From contig CM063509.1 of the NCBI GenBank assembly GCA_032207245.1, positions 2,365,181 through 2,429,180 of the forward strand: 64,000 nucleotides of DNA, read 5' to 3'. The stretch comes from Pardosa pseudoannulata (taxonomy: Eukaryota > Arthropoda > Arachnida > Araneae > Lycosidae). Made by a program: the position numbers and the translations under genes. How positions within the stretch are numbered: the first letter of the stretch is position 1; the number at the start of each line of letters is the position of its first letter. This document shows positions 44,881 to 56,525 of the stretch, piece after piece. Below the pieces are notes generated by a model. It had not been told where the DNA came from. It did no database searches and was given only the letters and a program-made list of their open reading frames with translations.

Positions 44881-46129
44881 GAAATGGCAACATTAACTTT
44901 CGTTATCCGTTGATGGTAAAATGGCTGCCTTCATGCGTGGAAGTTATCCGCTTTTTGTTAGAGATTCAGTTGTATGTTCTGCCTTATTAGTGACGCACGT
45001 TCTTTTTTTTTTTTTCTTTCTTTTTAACGATCTTCGCTGAGAAGATACACAAAAGCTTATACCCTGTTACCTCGCGGTAGTTAGTAATTCTTTGTCTATT
45101 CTTTGAAAAGCGGGTATGAAATCGCAACCGAATAATCTTCTAGAACAGTGTTTTTAACACGGTTTTCATTCTATTTATATATTTTCCTTTCCTAATTTTA
45201 AGCAGTAATAATATATACAGACATACCTTAAAAAGTATAAAATACTTCGTAAGAGCTTATCCTACTTATCGATCGATTTAACGACCATTCATGTACTAAT
45301 AAAAAATCTGCATATAAGATAGCCAAAATATATAATATTCAATTTCTACGTATGGCTAATTTTGTACTATATCCCAGAAATCAGATACTAAAACAATGAG
45401 GAGTTGTTACACAAATGAAAATGAAATAATATAAAGAAAATACACGATGCAAATTTTGATTTCTTTCACAAATTAGAATCAATGTTGTTTTATTTTATAA
45501 GTCAACAAGTTTTCAATTGTTTTGTTATTGATGAACGAAAATATGTGACTATTTCTGTTACATAGCCGAAAATTCGTACTTATCTTAAAGTACAATACTT
45601 GGTGCATAGGTACGCTTAAAAATGTATACTGCTTCTAAAACCGTAATGTATAATTTAATTCTAAAAAAATAAATGTATTTTTAATTCAGATAGTTTTAGT
45701 TCCATTCAGCCGAGTACAAAATTTTATAAAATAAATTGAATTTTTAAAAATGAAGGTTTTTTTTTTTTTTTAAAAAAAAAGCGCATTTTTCTTACAAATT
45801 TCATTAATAAAAATAATATGTATAAAAGGAAAATGTTTGATCAAACTTATGTCATAGAAATATTCATTCAGAATTGTACGTCTTTCAGAAGGATGGATTT
45901 TTTTTACAAGTGTATCAAATTACTGAAAAAATAGTTTGAAAAAGCTCAAATAACTTTGAAGTTTTCTGTTCATGGCTATGGTTGTGTACATTGCATATAC
46001 TCATTAATCTAGGTTTAGTCTTGATCCGGAGAAAGATTCACCGCGTACATTAATGGTGGCTGGAACACACAAAATAGGTTCGTGGTCGGCATGCCCTGCA
46101 GGTTCCCAAACGATATCTCTAAGAGCGCT
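44881..46129. other. Unassigned AT-rich DNA
   Basis: No gene or repeat was recognised. Confidence 0.35.
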
Positions 46130-46308
46130 TTCCCACTTACCGACACGACAGCGATAAATCGTAGACGATTGTCGTTCTCCGACATCGGTGCAACGTAAAA
46201 TGAAATGCACTAAGATGAGCTACTCGCTTTCCTACCAACCAATTCAATGATGATTTTATCGTTTCGAACGGCCGATATCGTTTATCGGGCATTTTGTTCT
46301 GCAAGCTC

Positions 46309-47177
46309 CAGGGTTGGAAAAAAAATCTTGATTTTTTTAAAAGAATAAAAAAAAAATCAGATTTATTTGATTTAAATCAGATTTTTTCGATTTAAATCAG
46401 ATTTATTTGATTTTTTTCTGAATTCTAATTTTAATTATGGTTGTATTTTTATATTAATTTTTTTTTCAATATACATGGAATAGTTTGTTATAAGTAACAA
46501 CTTATCTATCTAGTCTATTCTACACACTGATTACCTAAAATTTAATACATAATTTTTAATCTAAATACATTTCATTATTTTGTAATTGCATGGTGCAAAC
46601 GAAATAAGATGTCAATTTAAAGAGCAAATTAAATATTCATTTAATGCCAATTATTTATTAAAAAAAAACAAAAAATCGCAATTATTTCAATATTTTTTAA
46701 GCTATGAATTATGGATTTAACTGTTTCAATAAAAACATTAGTTTCGATGCCGTATCCCCTCCTAATGGGTTACAAAGGCTAGAACGAACAATACCAAAAG
46801 AAGAAAATTGTCTTTCCATTCCAGCAGACGTAGCCACGGCTGGTGTCATTGGGTAGACAAACGGGATTTCAAGTTCTGTCATACTCTCTTTACCTCCCAT
46901 TACATTAAAGGAATTCCACTAGTCATAACTAGTCATTGTACCTACCCGTACTACATACTTTCTGATAACAACCCCTCCATTCTTGGAAAACACATACTAT
47001 CTATTTACACTTATTTACTTATTGGTATTTCTGTGCTGACTGATTCCCGATTCTCCTGTCTTTGGAATAGAGGTTTTAAGAGAAGTGAATAAAAAATTAT
47101 TTAAATCAGTGATTTAAAAAAAATCAACTAATTTAAATCATGATTTCAATCAATTGATTTAAATTATGCCAACCCTG
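46309..47177 (-). mobile_element. hAT-1 deletion derivative, copy 6
   Basis: An 869 bp element with left end CAGGGTTGGAAAAAAAATC and right end TTATGCCAACCCTG. Flanks GCAAGCTC (46301-46308) and GCAAGAGC (47178-47185) match at 6 of 8 positions. It is nested inside the candidate element at 46130-48216. Confidence 0.9.
46709..46900 (-). pseudogene. hAT-1 transposase C-terminal fragment
   Basis: The reading MGGKESMTELEIPFVYP, then TSAGMERQFSSFGIVRSSL, then KLMFLLKQLNP preserves the whole dimerisation core in one open frame. The WW motif lies just upstream, out of frame. No catalytic sequence. Confidence 0.8.
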
Positions 47178-48216
47178 GCAAGAGCTATTCCTTTTGAATC
47201 TGTCCGACATTTTAAGAGCTATCGCTACTCACGTTGTTTGCTTTAGATTAATAAATTATATGATTTTTTTTTTTTTTTTTGTAATACAGTTGTTATATGA
47301 CTTTATTTTTAAATTCATTATTAATGTAATATTTAAATGCTTAGATTTCTTACGCATTCAACTGACTCATTCTGCTCGAATTTTAATGTTATCATAAAAT
47401 GCAGTTTTATCGTAGATTTGCTATTATTACTGTTTGAATTTCACATCTGTTATATTAAATTATCATCTGCAATAATTAATAAGTTCATTTATCACATGGT
47501 GTTGCTTTTGAAAGAAAATGACTGAGTGTATCCAATTTTGATTTAAGGTTGTTTTAAAGATAAATTTAAAGAGGTAAAATAAATAAAGATAAAATGATCT
47601 GGTAAATGTGTTAATAGCTAAAATGAAATAGATTTAGAAAGGGAAATGAAAAGGGCAAAACTAATTACATAAAATTAGAATTGAGCCATTAAAATTGAAA
47701 ACATTTTTATTCGTATTTTTTTTAATAGGCTATTGTTTTAAACAAAAATCACTTTAATTATTAGAAGAGATGCCAGAATTTTAGCAGATTTAAGAGAGTT
47801 ACAGAAAAAAAAATTTAAATTTTTACAATGGAACGCCTTAACACTACGACAAAACGACTTACATGTTGAGTGTTAAATTGACCTTTTGACAAAAATAGAG
47901 GCGGAGCCAAAGCTTCACTAGCATACCACTGGTAGAAAGAACGGAAGAAATGGGTGCCTAGTACTAGCATCCAATGTTTTTTAAAATATGTGCAATGAAA
48001 CAGCATTAAAATTGACTTTTCTAACAATAATTGTTGTACTAGGTCTCTAAAAGTTATTATTTCAGTCATTTATAAAACTTGTGCGATCTTACCTCCATCT
48101 TTAAATAAAACGATATCGGTAGAGGAGTGGAAAAACTGCTTTCTAGACGACACGATACCACTGTTTTATCGTTGCGTTATTTACCGGCGTTAGACGTTGT
48201 CGTGTCGGTAAATGAG

Positions 48217-48896
48217 AATAGTCTTCTGCTTGGACCCTACTTCAGAGTTACGAGGGTGGACTAGAGGCAATGGCAACCATCATTCCACGAGAATGGATAC
48301 GATGTTAATCAACCAACCAATCTTGGTTTACGTCTTGATTGCTAAAAAAACTATACACTGTTGGAATCGCGTGAATCTTGTGTTAAAAAATAAATTAGCA
48401 ATTCTAAAATTTAATTTCAATTTCAATTTAGATTAAAGAAGCAAATTAAAAAAAAAAAAAAAAAAAAACCTGCAAAAGTGAAAATATTACAAAATTGTCA
48501 AACGAAACAAATTCAATACCGAGATCTGGTTTGTTGTTCCGTGAAGGTTAGTCCAGTTTTACTTTTTCCGTGTTTCTCCAAGTTTTGCTGGAAGAAGAAA
48601 AGTAACGTTGAAAGTAATAAAAAGTAAAAAAAGTAACATATATCTTGCGTTTCGAAAGGGAAGCGGAATTTCTCTTTTTCCTGTATTGTTATAAAAAGAA
48701 AACTCAAGACAAAACAAGAAAGCTCAAATATAAAGCGAAATACAGTGAAACCTGTCTTTCACAATATTACACGAATCTCAAAAATTATTCTTACGGACGG
48801 GTTATCGTTGCAGATATTTTGAGAATTTGCGCATGCAATGATTATGTACTAAGCCCTTTGTTTCTCAATACTCAGAATAAAAGCAATATTTATTTG
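48217..48896. other. Unassigned region
   Basis: An A-run of about 20 at 48450-48470. No recognisable gene. Confidence 0.35.
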
Positions 48897-49638
48897 CTAG
48901 CATATAGCACGTCATATGACGGGATCAGTCAAATTTTTAATTTTCCAGAATTGTAAAGTACCCTACGAGGCGGGTCAAAAAAGGATTTGTGTTTTGGCTG
49001 AGAATGATATGGCTCAATAATTTGTTTATCTTCATGCTCCTCTAAAGTCTCCCGATACTGTGAAAGCAGTTTAGAATCCCGTCGAATTCATTTAGAAAGA
49101 TAATTCAAAGTTTTCTTAGCTCAGTCAAAATGATCGTTAAGTTCTTCCCCATTTTTTTTTTTGCCACAGTCATTAATGGAAGTAAAGGAATGAAATTATC
49201 GTTTCCACTACACACTGGAGGTAAATAGAGTTTGTTATTAATACCAGTGATAAAATTTCCACTGCAACAAAAAATAATGGATGATTGAATTTAAAATAAT
49301 CACCTATGTACATAATCTATTATTGAAGCTAAATATAAAAGAAAATTATTGACGTCATGTCTGAGTTCAGTGATAAAATGGATGATAATGCGGACGATAT
49401 TTAAACAATTTAAAATAGGAAGTGATTCAATGAGATGGAATGACGTCATAATGCTAGGAAAAAAGTTTATATTTGCCCATTTATTATGGGATAAATGGAA
49501 TCGCCTGTTTTTAACCGGGGAAAATGGGGCTCAAAACGATGGCATTAAAAGTTCGAAAAGGGGGGATGGGTGGATTTCGAACGTTTTAAAGACGACAGTA
49601 TTTTTTACTGTAATAAGAAGCCTATTTATACCAATTGT
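48897..49638 (-). mobile_element. Non-autonomous Helitron, 5' truncated
   Basis: The minus-strand 3' end is GATCCCGTCATATGACGTGC, then TATATGCTAG at 48897-48900. The hairpin CCCGTCATATGACG(T/G)G is almost intact. It carries the GATCGTTAAGTTCTTCCCC to CCTCCAGTGTGTAGTGG-type module shared with 36118-36920. The 5' end is missing beyond 49638. Confidence 0.8.
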
Positions 49639-50639
49639 CTTGTTAAAAAACGTGGCAAATAAGAGAAAAAAGAATGATGAAAAAAGAAAGCCAGAAAAAA
49701 TTTCTGATTATCTTCAATGTATGTATGTGTGTGTAATCAGAGATGAAAGATATCTTTTTTTTTTTTAATTGTTTTCAGAAATTCAAATTTTCGACAAAAG
49801 CAGTTTTTTACAATTTCCGGAACAAACCCACATAAGTTTTTGGAATTTGCAGAAAATTTCACATTAGAATCACCCCTTGATTCATTGGAATCTTGCTGAC
49901 TTGAGGACAACCCCCTCACCCTAACAAACCCATAAAAAAAGTGCGTGGAAAACCATCCTGTATTATCTGGTTACAAGATTTTTGAATTAAATGCAACAAA
50001 ACTATAAAGTAGAATCAAATGTTTTCGCAACAGAAGAACGCTGACTGATTCATACATTTTGCGTGTGTATATCTATCTTGATAAACATACAAATCATGTT
50101 CGACGAGAATGCCATAAATAACAAGTTAGGCTGCAGGATTCGATGTTTGGAACCCGAGTCGTGCAATGACTGCCTCGTCGCCCATACATGTAAACATGAT
50201 AGCAATCATGCGTTCATCTCAAATAGTAGGCCGGACTTCGACAATATGTCGCACCGTGTTATCGGCTCAGAGGCTTGTTTACCTGCACACAGGCAATCCT
50301 AAAATGGAAACGGGATGAACGTTGTCGGATTTCTTTTCTAGAAAGAGAATCCCACATCGTGGACAAACCCCAAAGAACAGAAGGATGCCCACCTCTTTTT
50401 GCACACCCACTTCCCACCCAACCACTTTCATTCAGAGAAACGATGTAGGCTCGCTTTCCACAGCATTTGTAGGTTACTGCACCAGCGGCGGAGAGGTGGC
50501 GTCCTGCCTACATCGGTGCCCGGATGTACTGGTCGCAAAATGGAACATTGTTGTTTCTCATCTCCTCACTTTAAAGTAGAAGTTTAACAGACCAAAGTGA
50601 TTAGAGCGTGTGGATTATGTATAATACTTAACACACTTG
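49639..50639. other. Unassigned region
   Basis: Short open frames at 50063-50302 and 50322-50579 lie in a slightly GC-richer stretch but have no recognised domain. A cysteine-containing segment (GCRIRC, CNDCLVAHTC) at about 50130-50190 was considered and not assigned. Confidence 0.3.
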
Positions 50640-51055
50640 TTGGGTTGGAAAAAAATCAGATTTATTTGATTTAAATCAGATTTTTTTAATTTAAATCGGA
50701 TTTCTTTGATTTTTTTTTCTGAATACTCATTTTAATTGCTGCTTTTATGTTTTTTTGCAATATACATAGAATAATTTGCTATAAGAAGTAACATCTCATC
50801 TATCTAGTATATTCTGCACACTGATTACCTAAAATAAAATGTATAAATTTGAATCTAAATACATTCCAGTGTTTTGTCATTGGACGGTGCAAACTCAATA
50901 AGATGTCAATTTAAAGAACAAATTAAATATTCTTTGAATGCAAACTATTTATTATTTTAAAAAAAATCACAATTATTGAAATATTTTTAAAGCCCCGAAT
51001 AATGGACTTGACTATTTCAATAAAAACACTCGCTTTGATGCTTTATCCACTCCTT
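50640..51055 (-). mobile_element. hAT-1 fragment, copy 7
   Basis: It starts TTGGGTTGGAAAAAAATCAG, a decayed terminus, and follows the family through TATTCTGCACACTGATTACC and CAATAAGATGTCAATTTAAAG. It ends in the first codons of the dimerisation segment (complement of GCTTTGATGCTTTATCCACT). The other half is gone. Confidence 0.85.
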
Positions 51056-51119
51056 TAATTACTAATCCACTAATTTAATACTTTAAACTAAAATTACTAA
51101 ACTCCTCTATTAAAAAACC

Positions 51120-51400
51120 CCCCCAATCCGCAATTTCGTCATCTTTTCAGTGGCCTCTCGGCGTTAAACTCTTTTGTCTCCTTCCTGTTGGCGAGTTTAA
51201 TTCGCCAACCTATTTTGCTGATTAAGAGCATGTCTACTTTGCAGAGTAAACAAATTCTTTTCTTACCTTGTGTCGTCCCCGAGGTTATAAAAGGCTGCGC
51301 GACCATCCTTTGTTAGATTTTTGCTGTAGACGCTGTTCAATAAAGCTGATATAAAAGTTCTGAAAAATCGTATTATTTTTCGACCACGATACATAATTGA
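51120..51400 (+). mobile_element. Possible LTR
   Basis: GGTTATAAAAGGCTGCGCG (TATA-like, about 51285-51302) is followed by TGTAGACGCTGTTCAATAAAG (AATAAA at about 51339) and an end at CCACGATACA (about 51391). This order is typical of the U3-R-U5 layout of an LTR. The sequence GGCGAGTTTAATTCGCC near 51190 is a hairpin. No primer-binding site or second LTR was found, and the left border is unknown. Confidence 0.45.
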
Positions 51401-51604
51401 AGCATGGCAGGCCACGCTATGCTACATATATGTATACAAACATACATATACATAGGGGCTAGTAGTTATGTTTCCGGAACTTCTTCGTCTAATGATTTTA
51501 CAAATATATATATCTGCATATATATTTCTAAAATCCCTTCTTTCGTTTGGCATATTGATGATTACTATGCCTTTGTTTAATGAACTATTTAGATCAAAGG
51601 TAAT

Positions 51605-52024
51605 ATGTCTATCGGCAGATTTATATGCGATTGGATAACAATCAGTTACCAATTGATGGGTGGCATCGGTAATAACGGTTCCGTTGCATACAATAGATCG
51701 TATTCGATATCACAAATAGGCATTCCCTCTGTTGTCGACGAAACTCCGACAGAGAACGCGATCTCGGTTGTTCCAAGAAGAGAAGAGATGACACCCACCA
51801 GAACACATATTCTTTTCCGGGTTGGGACACCACCGAAATCCCTTAACGAGAAACGCCAGCCAACTTCGCTTGTCCGATTCATGGCTTACGTCACGCCATG
51901 GCTGCATTGCCAACAATGGGAAACGATGTTCATTTTAACCTTATCAAAGAGGATTACGATTCCAGTGATGCGCGAAGCCCCCGAGCTAGAGACTTTAATT
52001 GGGGACCCATCTCCTGATGAGTAG
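51605..52024 (+). CDS. Unrecognised 139-codon open frame
   Basis: A stop-free frame from ATG 51605 to 52024 in DNA slightly richer in GC than its surroundings, about 200 bp downstream of the LTR-like segment. The protein has no signal peptide, membrane segment or motif I recognise; proline, threonine and glutamate are frequent in the middle. Three overlapping antisense frames of 63-78 codons are also open, so chance is possible. It could be a retroelement gag remnant, a host exon or noise. Confidence 0.2.
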   Translation: MSIGRFICDWITISYQLMGGIGNNGSVAYNRSYSISQIGIPSVVDETPTENAISVVPRREEMTPTRTHILFRVGTPPKSLNEKRQPTSLVRFMAYVTPWLHCQQWETMFILTLSKRITIPVMREAPELETLIGDPSPDE

Positions 52025-52221
52025 AGAGTCTCTCATTACAGTTGCGGGTTTCTTTGGACGCAGCCAAATAAGCTGATCGCCTTCCTAGCGAATTCTCTCC
52101 CTGCCATAATAGAGGTTTTGACACGGAGACAGATTTCTTGCTGTCAACAACACAAAGATGGTGGTTGTCTGAGTGAAATATTTCTAGTAACTATTTATAC
52201 GACTGAATTTCATAAATTCTA

Positions 52222-52398
52222 ACCAAAAGATGGCCGATGGATGGGTTAGAGTGCTGGCCTTCGGTACCGGAGTTCGTGGGTTCGAATCCCACAGTGGCAT
52301 GGTTGTTCGTAGCCGTTCGGAATCGGCTTTAAGCTGTAAGTCCCGGTCTCATTAGCCCTCGTGTTGCAAAAAGTAGACAGTAGCACTCCAAATCAAAC
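52222..52398 (+). mobile_element. tRNA-derived SINE
   Basis: An 11 bp perfect target duplication CATAAATTCTA (52211-52221 and 52399-52409). The head AAGATGGCCGATGGATGGGT (box A with an insertion) is followed by GTGGGTTCGAATCCCAC (box B), the CCGTTCGGAATCGGCTTTAA body and a short CCAAATCAAACC tail. Confidence 0.92.
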
Positions 52399-52439
52399 CA
52401 TAAATTCTAGGTGGGCACAATAACTGGAAAACCGTGTCA

Positions 52440-53325
52440 TCCCCTATAAAATAATAGACTAAGTTATTTGTCAGAATGTCCTCGAATGATGAAGGGGTTG
52501 AACCTGTAATGGATAGAGGCATACATAAAGGATACTTGATGAGTTAAGGTTAGCAAAATTCAAAGCGAGTCAAGTTTATCATCTCCTAAACTGTCGATTT
52601 GATTCTAAAATAAATTGGTATAAATAGGCTTCACATCACCGCAAAAAATACTATCGTTTTTAAAACGTTCGAAATCCACCCCTTAACCCCTTTCCGTGCC
52701 TTTAATGTCATAATTTTGAACCCTAATTTCCCCGGTTAAGTACAGGCGGTTCAGTTTATCAATTGATCACATTATAAGTAAATAAAAATAGCATTTTTTT
52801 CCTAGCTTTATGAACGCCATTCCGCTCATTTAATCATTTATTATTTTTAATTATTTAAATATCGGAATGGACAGAGGCATCCATATTGGATTCTTGATGA
52901 GTTAGGGTCAGCAAAATTCAGAGCGAGTCGTGTTGAACTTCTCCTAAACTACAGATTTGATTCTAAAATAAATTGGTATAAATAGTCCTCACATCACAGC
53001 GAAAAACATTGTCTCTTTAAAACGTTCGAAATCCACACCTTCCCCCATTTTCGAGCATTGAATGTCATTATTTAGAGCCCTAATTTCCCCTGTTAAGAGC
53101 AAGCGATTCAGTTTATCAATTGATCACATTATAAGTAAATAAAAAAAGCATTTTTTTTAGGTTTATGACGCCATTTCTCTTATTTAATCATTTATTATTT
53201 TAAGTTATTTAAATATCATCTATTATTTAAATATCAGAATGGATTAAGCCATCCATATCGGATTTTTGATGAGTTAGGGTTAGCAAAATTTTATTGATCC
53301 CGTCATATGCCGGGCTATATGCTAG
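52440..53325 (+). mobile_element. Helitron with internal tandem triplication
   Basis: Plus-strand 5' end A|TCCCCTATAAAATAATAG at 52440. The 3' end is TTGATCCCGTCATATGCCGG, then GCTATATGCTAG, ending at 53325. Between them a unit starting AATGGA.AGAGGCAT recurs at about 52510, 52866 and 53238 (periods of about 356 and 372 bp). Each full unit holds GATTCTAAAATAAATTGG and an AAAACGTTCGAAATCCAC block. The middle of the usual Helitron is deleted. Both termini are intact. Confidence 0.85.
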
Positions 53326-54299
53326 ATACTAGTAGAGAGCATGTCTCGTGTAATACAAGTTAATTGTTTTTAAATAAAATTCTGAAATTGTTTAATGTCA
53401 GAATTGTTTTAAAGTTGGGTTTTTATAGACCTTCTGAGGTTTTACAGGTTTTATAATCACAGTTCATTTCCCTTCTGCCTACAATGGGAATGGACGGCAT
53501 TTAACCCTCTAAGCGTACAATCTCCTCTAAGCACGTACAATTCCGCCAAACCGATGATGTCTTCAAAGCGGTTTCACGTACAATTTTCGACCTCCAAAAA
53601 CGTTCCGAAAATGGATGTAATGTACATTTCTGCCAGTGTTTCCCCCATGAAGTTTTGAGATAGGAGGGTCAGATCGATTGTTTAGGAACTGCACCCCTCT
53701 TTGTCTGACATTTATTGAGGGATGCACCCCTACTCCATGAAGCACAAAGGCGCTGATAGCTTTTCATGGATTTGTAAATCTCTATTTCGAAGTATTTCGT
53801 TTGCGGTAACAGATGTATCTCTAATTGCATCACTTAAATATCTTGGATGACTTTCGTAAAAAATATAAATAATTCTCTTAAAGAATATTTTTATTTGTAC
53901 TTTTAGAATCCATTATTTCTAATGGGATGATCTTCGAGACTTGACGAGCTTTATGTGTATTAAAAATTAACAATCTATAATATCTATTTATATATCTATT
54001 TATAACCGGAAGTAAAGGAACAATAACGAGGGTGGGTTTCCCGTATTCCATTCTAGTCGACAAAGGGTGAAGGAAAAAATCATAGAACGCTTTGGCCACT
54101 GACACAATAAATCTTTAGCGTATTTTTGGAGACTTTTTTCCTCGATGTGTTCCACTCGGAGGGTTAGTTTAGGATGTGTAATAGACTGGGATGGGGTCTG
54201 ATGAAAAATCAATTTTAATCCTCCGTTTTAAGCATTTAAAATCTATTTTCCAGTCACATATAATCAGTGTCTGCTTCACATTTCTTTATCATATCAACA
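53326..54299. other. Unassigned region
   Basis: TTAACCCTCTAAGCG at about 53501 resembles a piggyBac end. CTAACCCTCCGAGTG in reverse at about 54160 is a weak possible partner, but it lacks a clean TTAA. No gene was recognised. Confidence 0.3.
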
Positions 54300-54301
54300 T
54301 A

Positions 54302-55145
54302 CAGTGGTCTGCCGTTTTTCGCGATTAATGGGGACCAGAATCTTCTGCAAAAGCTGAAAAACCTCGAAGTAGGATTTGCCCCTAGGAATTTTCGCGTATG
54401 CGGGCACACGAATGTTTTAAATATGTAAACAGTATTGATACTTTACACCTTTAAGACAAAAATGACAACAGTATACGTATTTATTTAAGCGTGTCAGTGC
54501 TCATTAATAAGGTTCATTACAAAACCTTATAGAGTCATAAATAGTATTCGACATTGCTTTTTGGGAGAGGCGAAGAGTCTTGTGTTGGTGGCGGAGGAGA
54601 GGCTCTCACTTCACTCGTAGAAGTTTTGTGTTCACTCGGAGAATCTTCTGCTGGAGTCGCTGACGGTAGAGCCAGGGGGCTTTACCTTGGAGAGAAACAG
54701 GATGATGGGTAGTTGTTGTCTTTGTGTTTCCCTTTTCTTCAAAATTTCCCTGTACGAGGACATAACCCCGTCAACGGTATTGCCGAACTCGACAGCTCGA
54801 ACCTTATTGTCGTCAATTCTTGTACAAATTCTTGCCACGTTGCACAATGGTTGCGGATTTTCCAGGGTTAGGCCACGCTTTTCAGTTTGTTCTTCCTCTT
54901 CATTTTCTTCCTCACTTTCAGACTTGGTCGTCTCGAGAGCCCGTGGTATGTACTCTGAGTCAACTCGTCTCTTTGTTTGACATGCAGGGATCCTTCTATC
55001 TCGCGCATCAACACGAAACAAAGCTCCTGTCCACAATGTGGCTGCCGACGTGTGTTGCATTTTTTCATTTTTATTTTTGGATGAATATTTTGGGAAAATT
55101 CGCGAAGCCGCAAAGTATGAAGCCCGAAGTGGCGAGGGAGCACTG
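54302..55145 (-). mobile_element. Tigger-like element, family 3
   Basis: An 844 bp element flanked by TA (54300-54301 and 55146-55147). The left end is CAGTGGTCTGCCGTTTTTCG. The right end read in reverse is CAGTGCTCCCTCGCCACTTC. Both ends are followed by further CGCGAA and TTCGCG words. These CAGTG(G)...TTTCGCG ends are typical of the Tigger group of pogo-like transposons. It carries a minus-strand open frame. Confidence 0.85.
54632..55060 (-). pseudogene. Tigger/Jerky-like transposase C-terminal remnant
   Basis: The 142-residue frame has an acidic run (ESEEENEEEEQTEK, about residues 48-61). After it come helical blocks with LENPQPLCNVARICTRID, VMSSYREILKKR and QLPIILFLSKVKP. An acidic linker followed by a helical tail near the C-terminus is usual in Tigger and Jerky-type proteins after the DDE domain, and the surrounding TA-flanked element supports this. 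No DDE residues remain. The first 45 residues are probably non-coding element sequence. The plus-strand frames here are shadows. Confidence 0.5.
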
Positions 55146-55147
55146 TA

Positions 55148-56028
55148 TCAAATGCTTAGATAGGGGTTAGAACAAGTAGGTATTTAACAGTGGTAAAAGT
55201 GTACGTGTATTACACAATGTAAATATTATTCTAAACACAAACACTTCAGAGACGAAATTTGCGACTTCAGTAATAAGAATAATAAAAAGTTCATGCACGT
55301 CAATAGAATATTTTCACTATTTGTGCGTGATAAAAAGAGACAATCGAAAGGGAACACTAAAACACGGGGATCCTCTGTTCCCCCTGATTAAATATTCTTA
55401 TCTTATCCAAAAGAGCCGGCTGTAAAATTCTTCACACGTGTCATTCATTACTGCATTTTTAATTTTTTTTTATTTTACATTAACTAACAAATACAAATAT
55501 ATAATTTTCTCTTTTTTAATGACTGGAAAAAAACTAAAAATAATGAAAGCTTTCAGAATAATGATACTGTTTCAAGGCTAGCATTAGAGCGAAAATATTT
55601 TCATATTACATTAAATAATAAAGTTAAAAAATAGATAAGGCATTGTTAAATATTTTAGAAGTCTTCCTATGGAATTTTTTAAAAGACATATCCAGACACA
55701 GGGTCACGGTTCCTAAGTGAGCAGTGCATACATGCACGCAGGCGGCTTAGTCCCTATAACGACCGGTGGAATAAAAAAAATTGAACTGTGATATATAAAT
55801 TAAAAAAAAAAAAAACCCGCTGTTTAAATTTAGATCTTTGCCTCAATTGGCTGCGTCCTTTTAGATGGTATATACTTCTCATGGAAAAATGGCTGAAATT
55901 GCTTCGAGAAGTTAGACATTTAAGAGTGATTTAGAAGCAGGGACAAAGCAGTAAGCCCTATCCCCAAAGGCTTGGCCTGACACCTCCAGAAGTACCGTTT
56001 TGGAACTTGGAGGATACTGCAACCATGT
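55148..56028. other. Unassigned region
   Basis: No gene or repeat was recognised. Confidence 0.35.
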
Positions 56029-56040
56029 ACCTATTTTATG

Positions 56041-56513
56041 TTCGGAACTGGAATTCGTGGGTTTGAATCCCGCTGATGGAATGGATGTTTGTAGCCGTTC
56101 GGAATCGGCTTTAACCCACTGAACGGACGCGTCGACGGGGGTTCGACAGCGAATTCCTGTTCGAAAACGGACCTGTCGACCCCTTCTCGTTCGCACTCGT
56201 ATAACACACTTTTGAGGGAAAAAAATATTGCAAAGTGATAATAAATGAAAGAAACTAATTTTGAGTAAAGGAACTGGTTTACCTTGAAGGGAAAATAATT
56301 TAAAAGTAGCCTGACAACTTTTAAACCGGCAACTCTAGTATGGTACGGTAAGTTCCGTCTGGAATTTACGAAAAGGGTGACTGTTTTGAAAGGGATAAAG
56401 GTGGGGAGGGTGGTCGGTGGATGGGTTAAACAGTAGGTCCCGGTCTCATTAGCCCTCGTGTGCAAAACAGTAGACCGTAGCGCTCCAAACCAAACCAAAT
56501 CAAATCAAACCAA
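56041..56513 (+). mobile_element. tRNA-derived SINE split by a piggyBac MITE
   Basis: A 12 bp target duplication ACCTATTTTATG (56029-56040 and 56514-56525) marks the SINE insertion. It is 5' truncated, starting TTCGGAACTGGAATTCG, so box A is absent and box B (GGGTTTGAATCCC) is altered. The body breaks after CGGCTTTAA at 56114 and resumes ACAGTAGGTCCCGGTCTC at 56430. The tail is CCAAACCAAACC with CAAAT variants. Confidence 0.93.
56115..56425. mobile_element. piggyBac-like MITE inside the SINE
   Basis: A 311 bp insert between TTAA at 56111-56114 and TTAA at 56426-56429. The ends are CCCACTGAACGG and, in reverse, CCCATCCACCGA. Deleting it with one TTAA restores a continuous SINE, which proves the insertion. 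Near the left end, GGGGTTCGACAG (56138-56149) faces CTGTCGACCCC (56173-56183), a stem with one bulge, recalling the sub-terminal hairpins of the other piggyBac-like elements. No coding sequence. Confidence 0.9.
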
Positions 56514-56525
56514 ACCTATTTTATG

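Larger units (their letters stand above)
46130..48216. mobile_element. Candidate 2.1 kb DNA transposon with CTTACCGACACGACA ends
   Basis: The left side has CCCACTTACCGACACGACAG, followed by CGATAAATCG and GACGATTGTCGTTC. The right side, read in reverse, has CTCATTTACCGACACGACAA. The 14-base core TTACCGACACGACA is identical. The exact ends and target duplication are uncertain. No transposase was recognised in the 1.2 kb that remain after removing the hAT insertion at 46309-47177. The superfamily is open (P, Kolobok or Harbinger-like ends are all possible). Confidence 0.5.

Noticed and set aside
50063..50302. Cysteine-containing frame considered as a zinc finger
   Set aside because: The cysteine and histidine spacing fits no finger class I know and the frame is short.
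54687..55170. Plus-strand open frames of 97 and 116 codons
   Set aside because: They are antisense shadows of the Tigger-like minus-strand remnant and show no domain.
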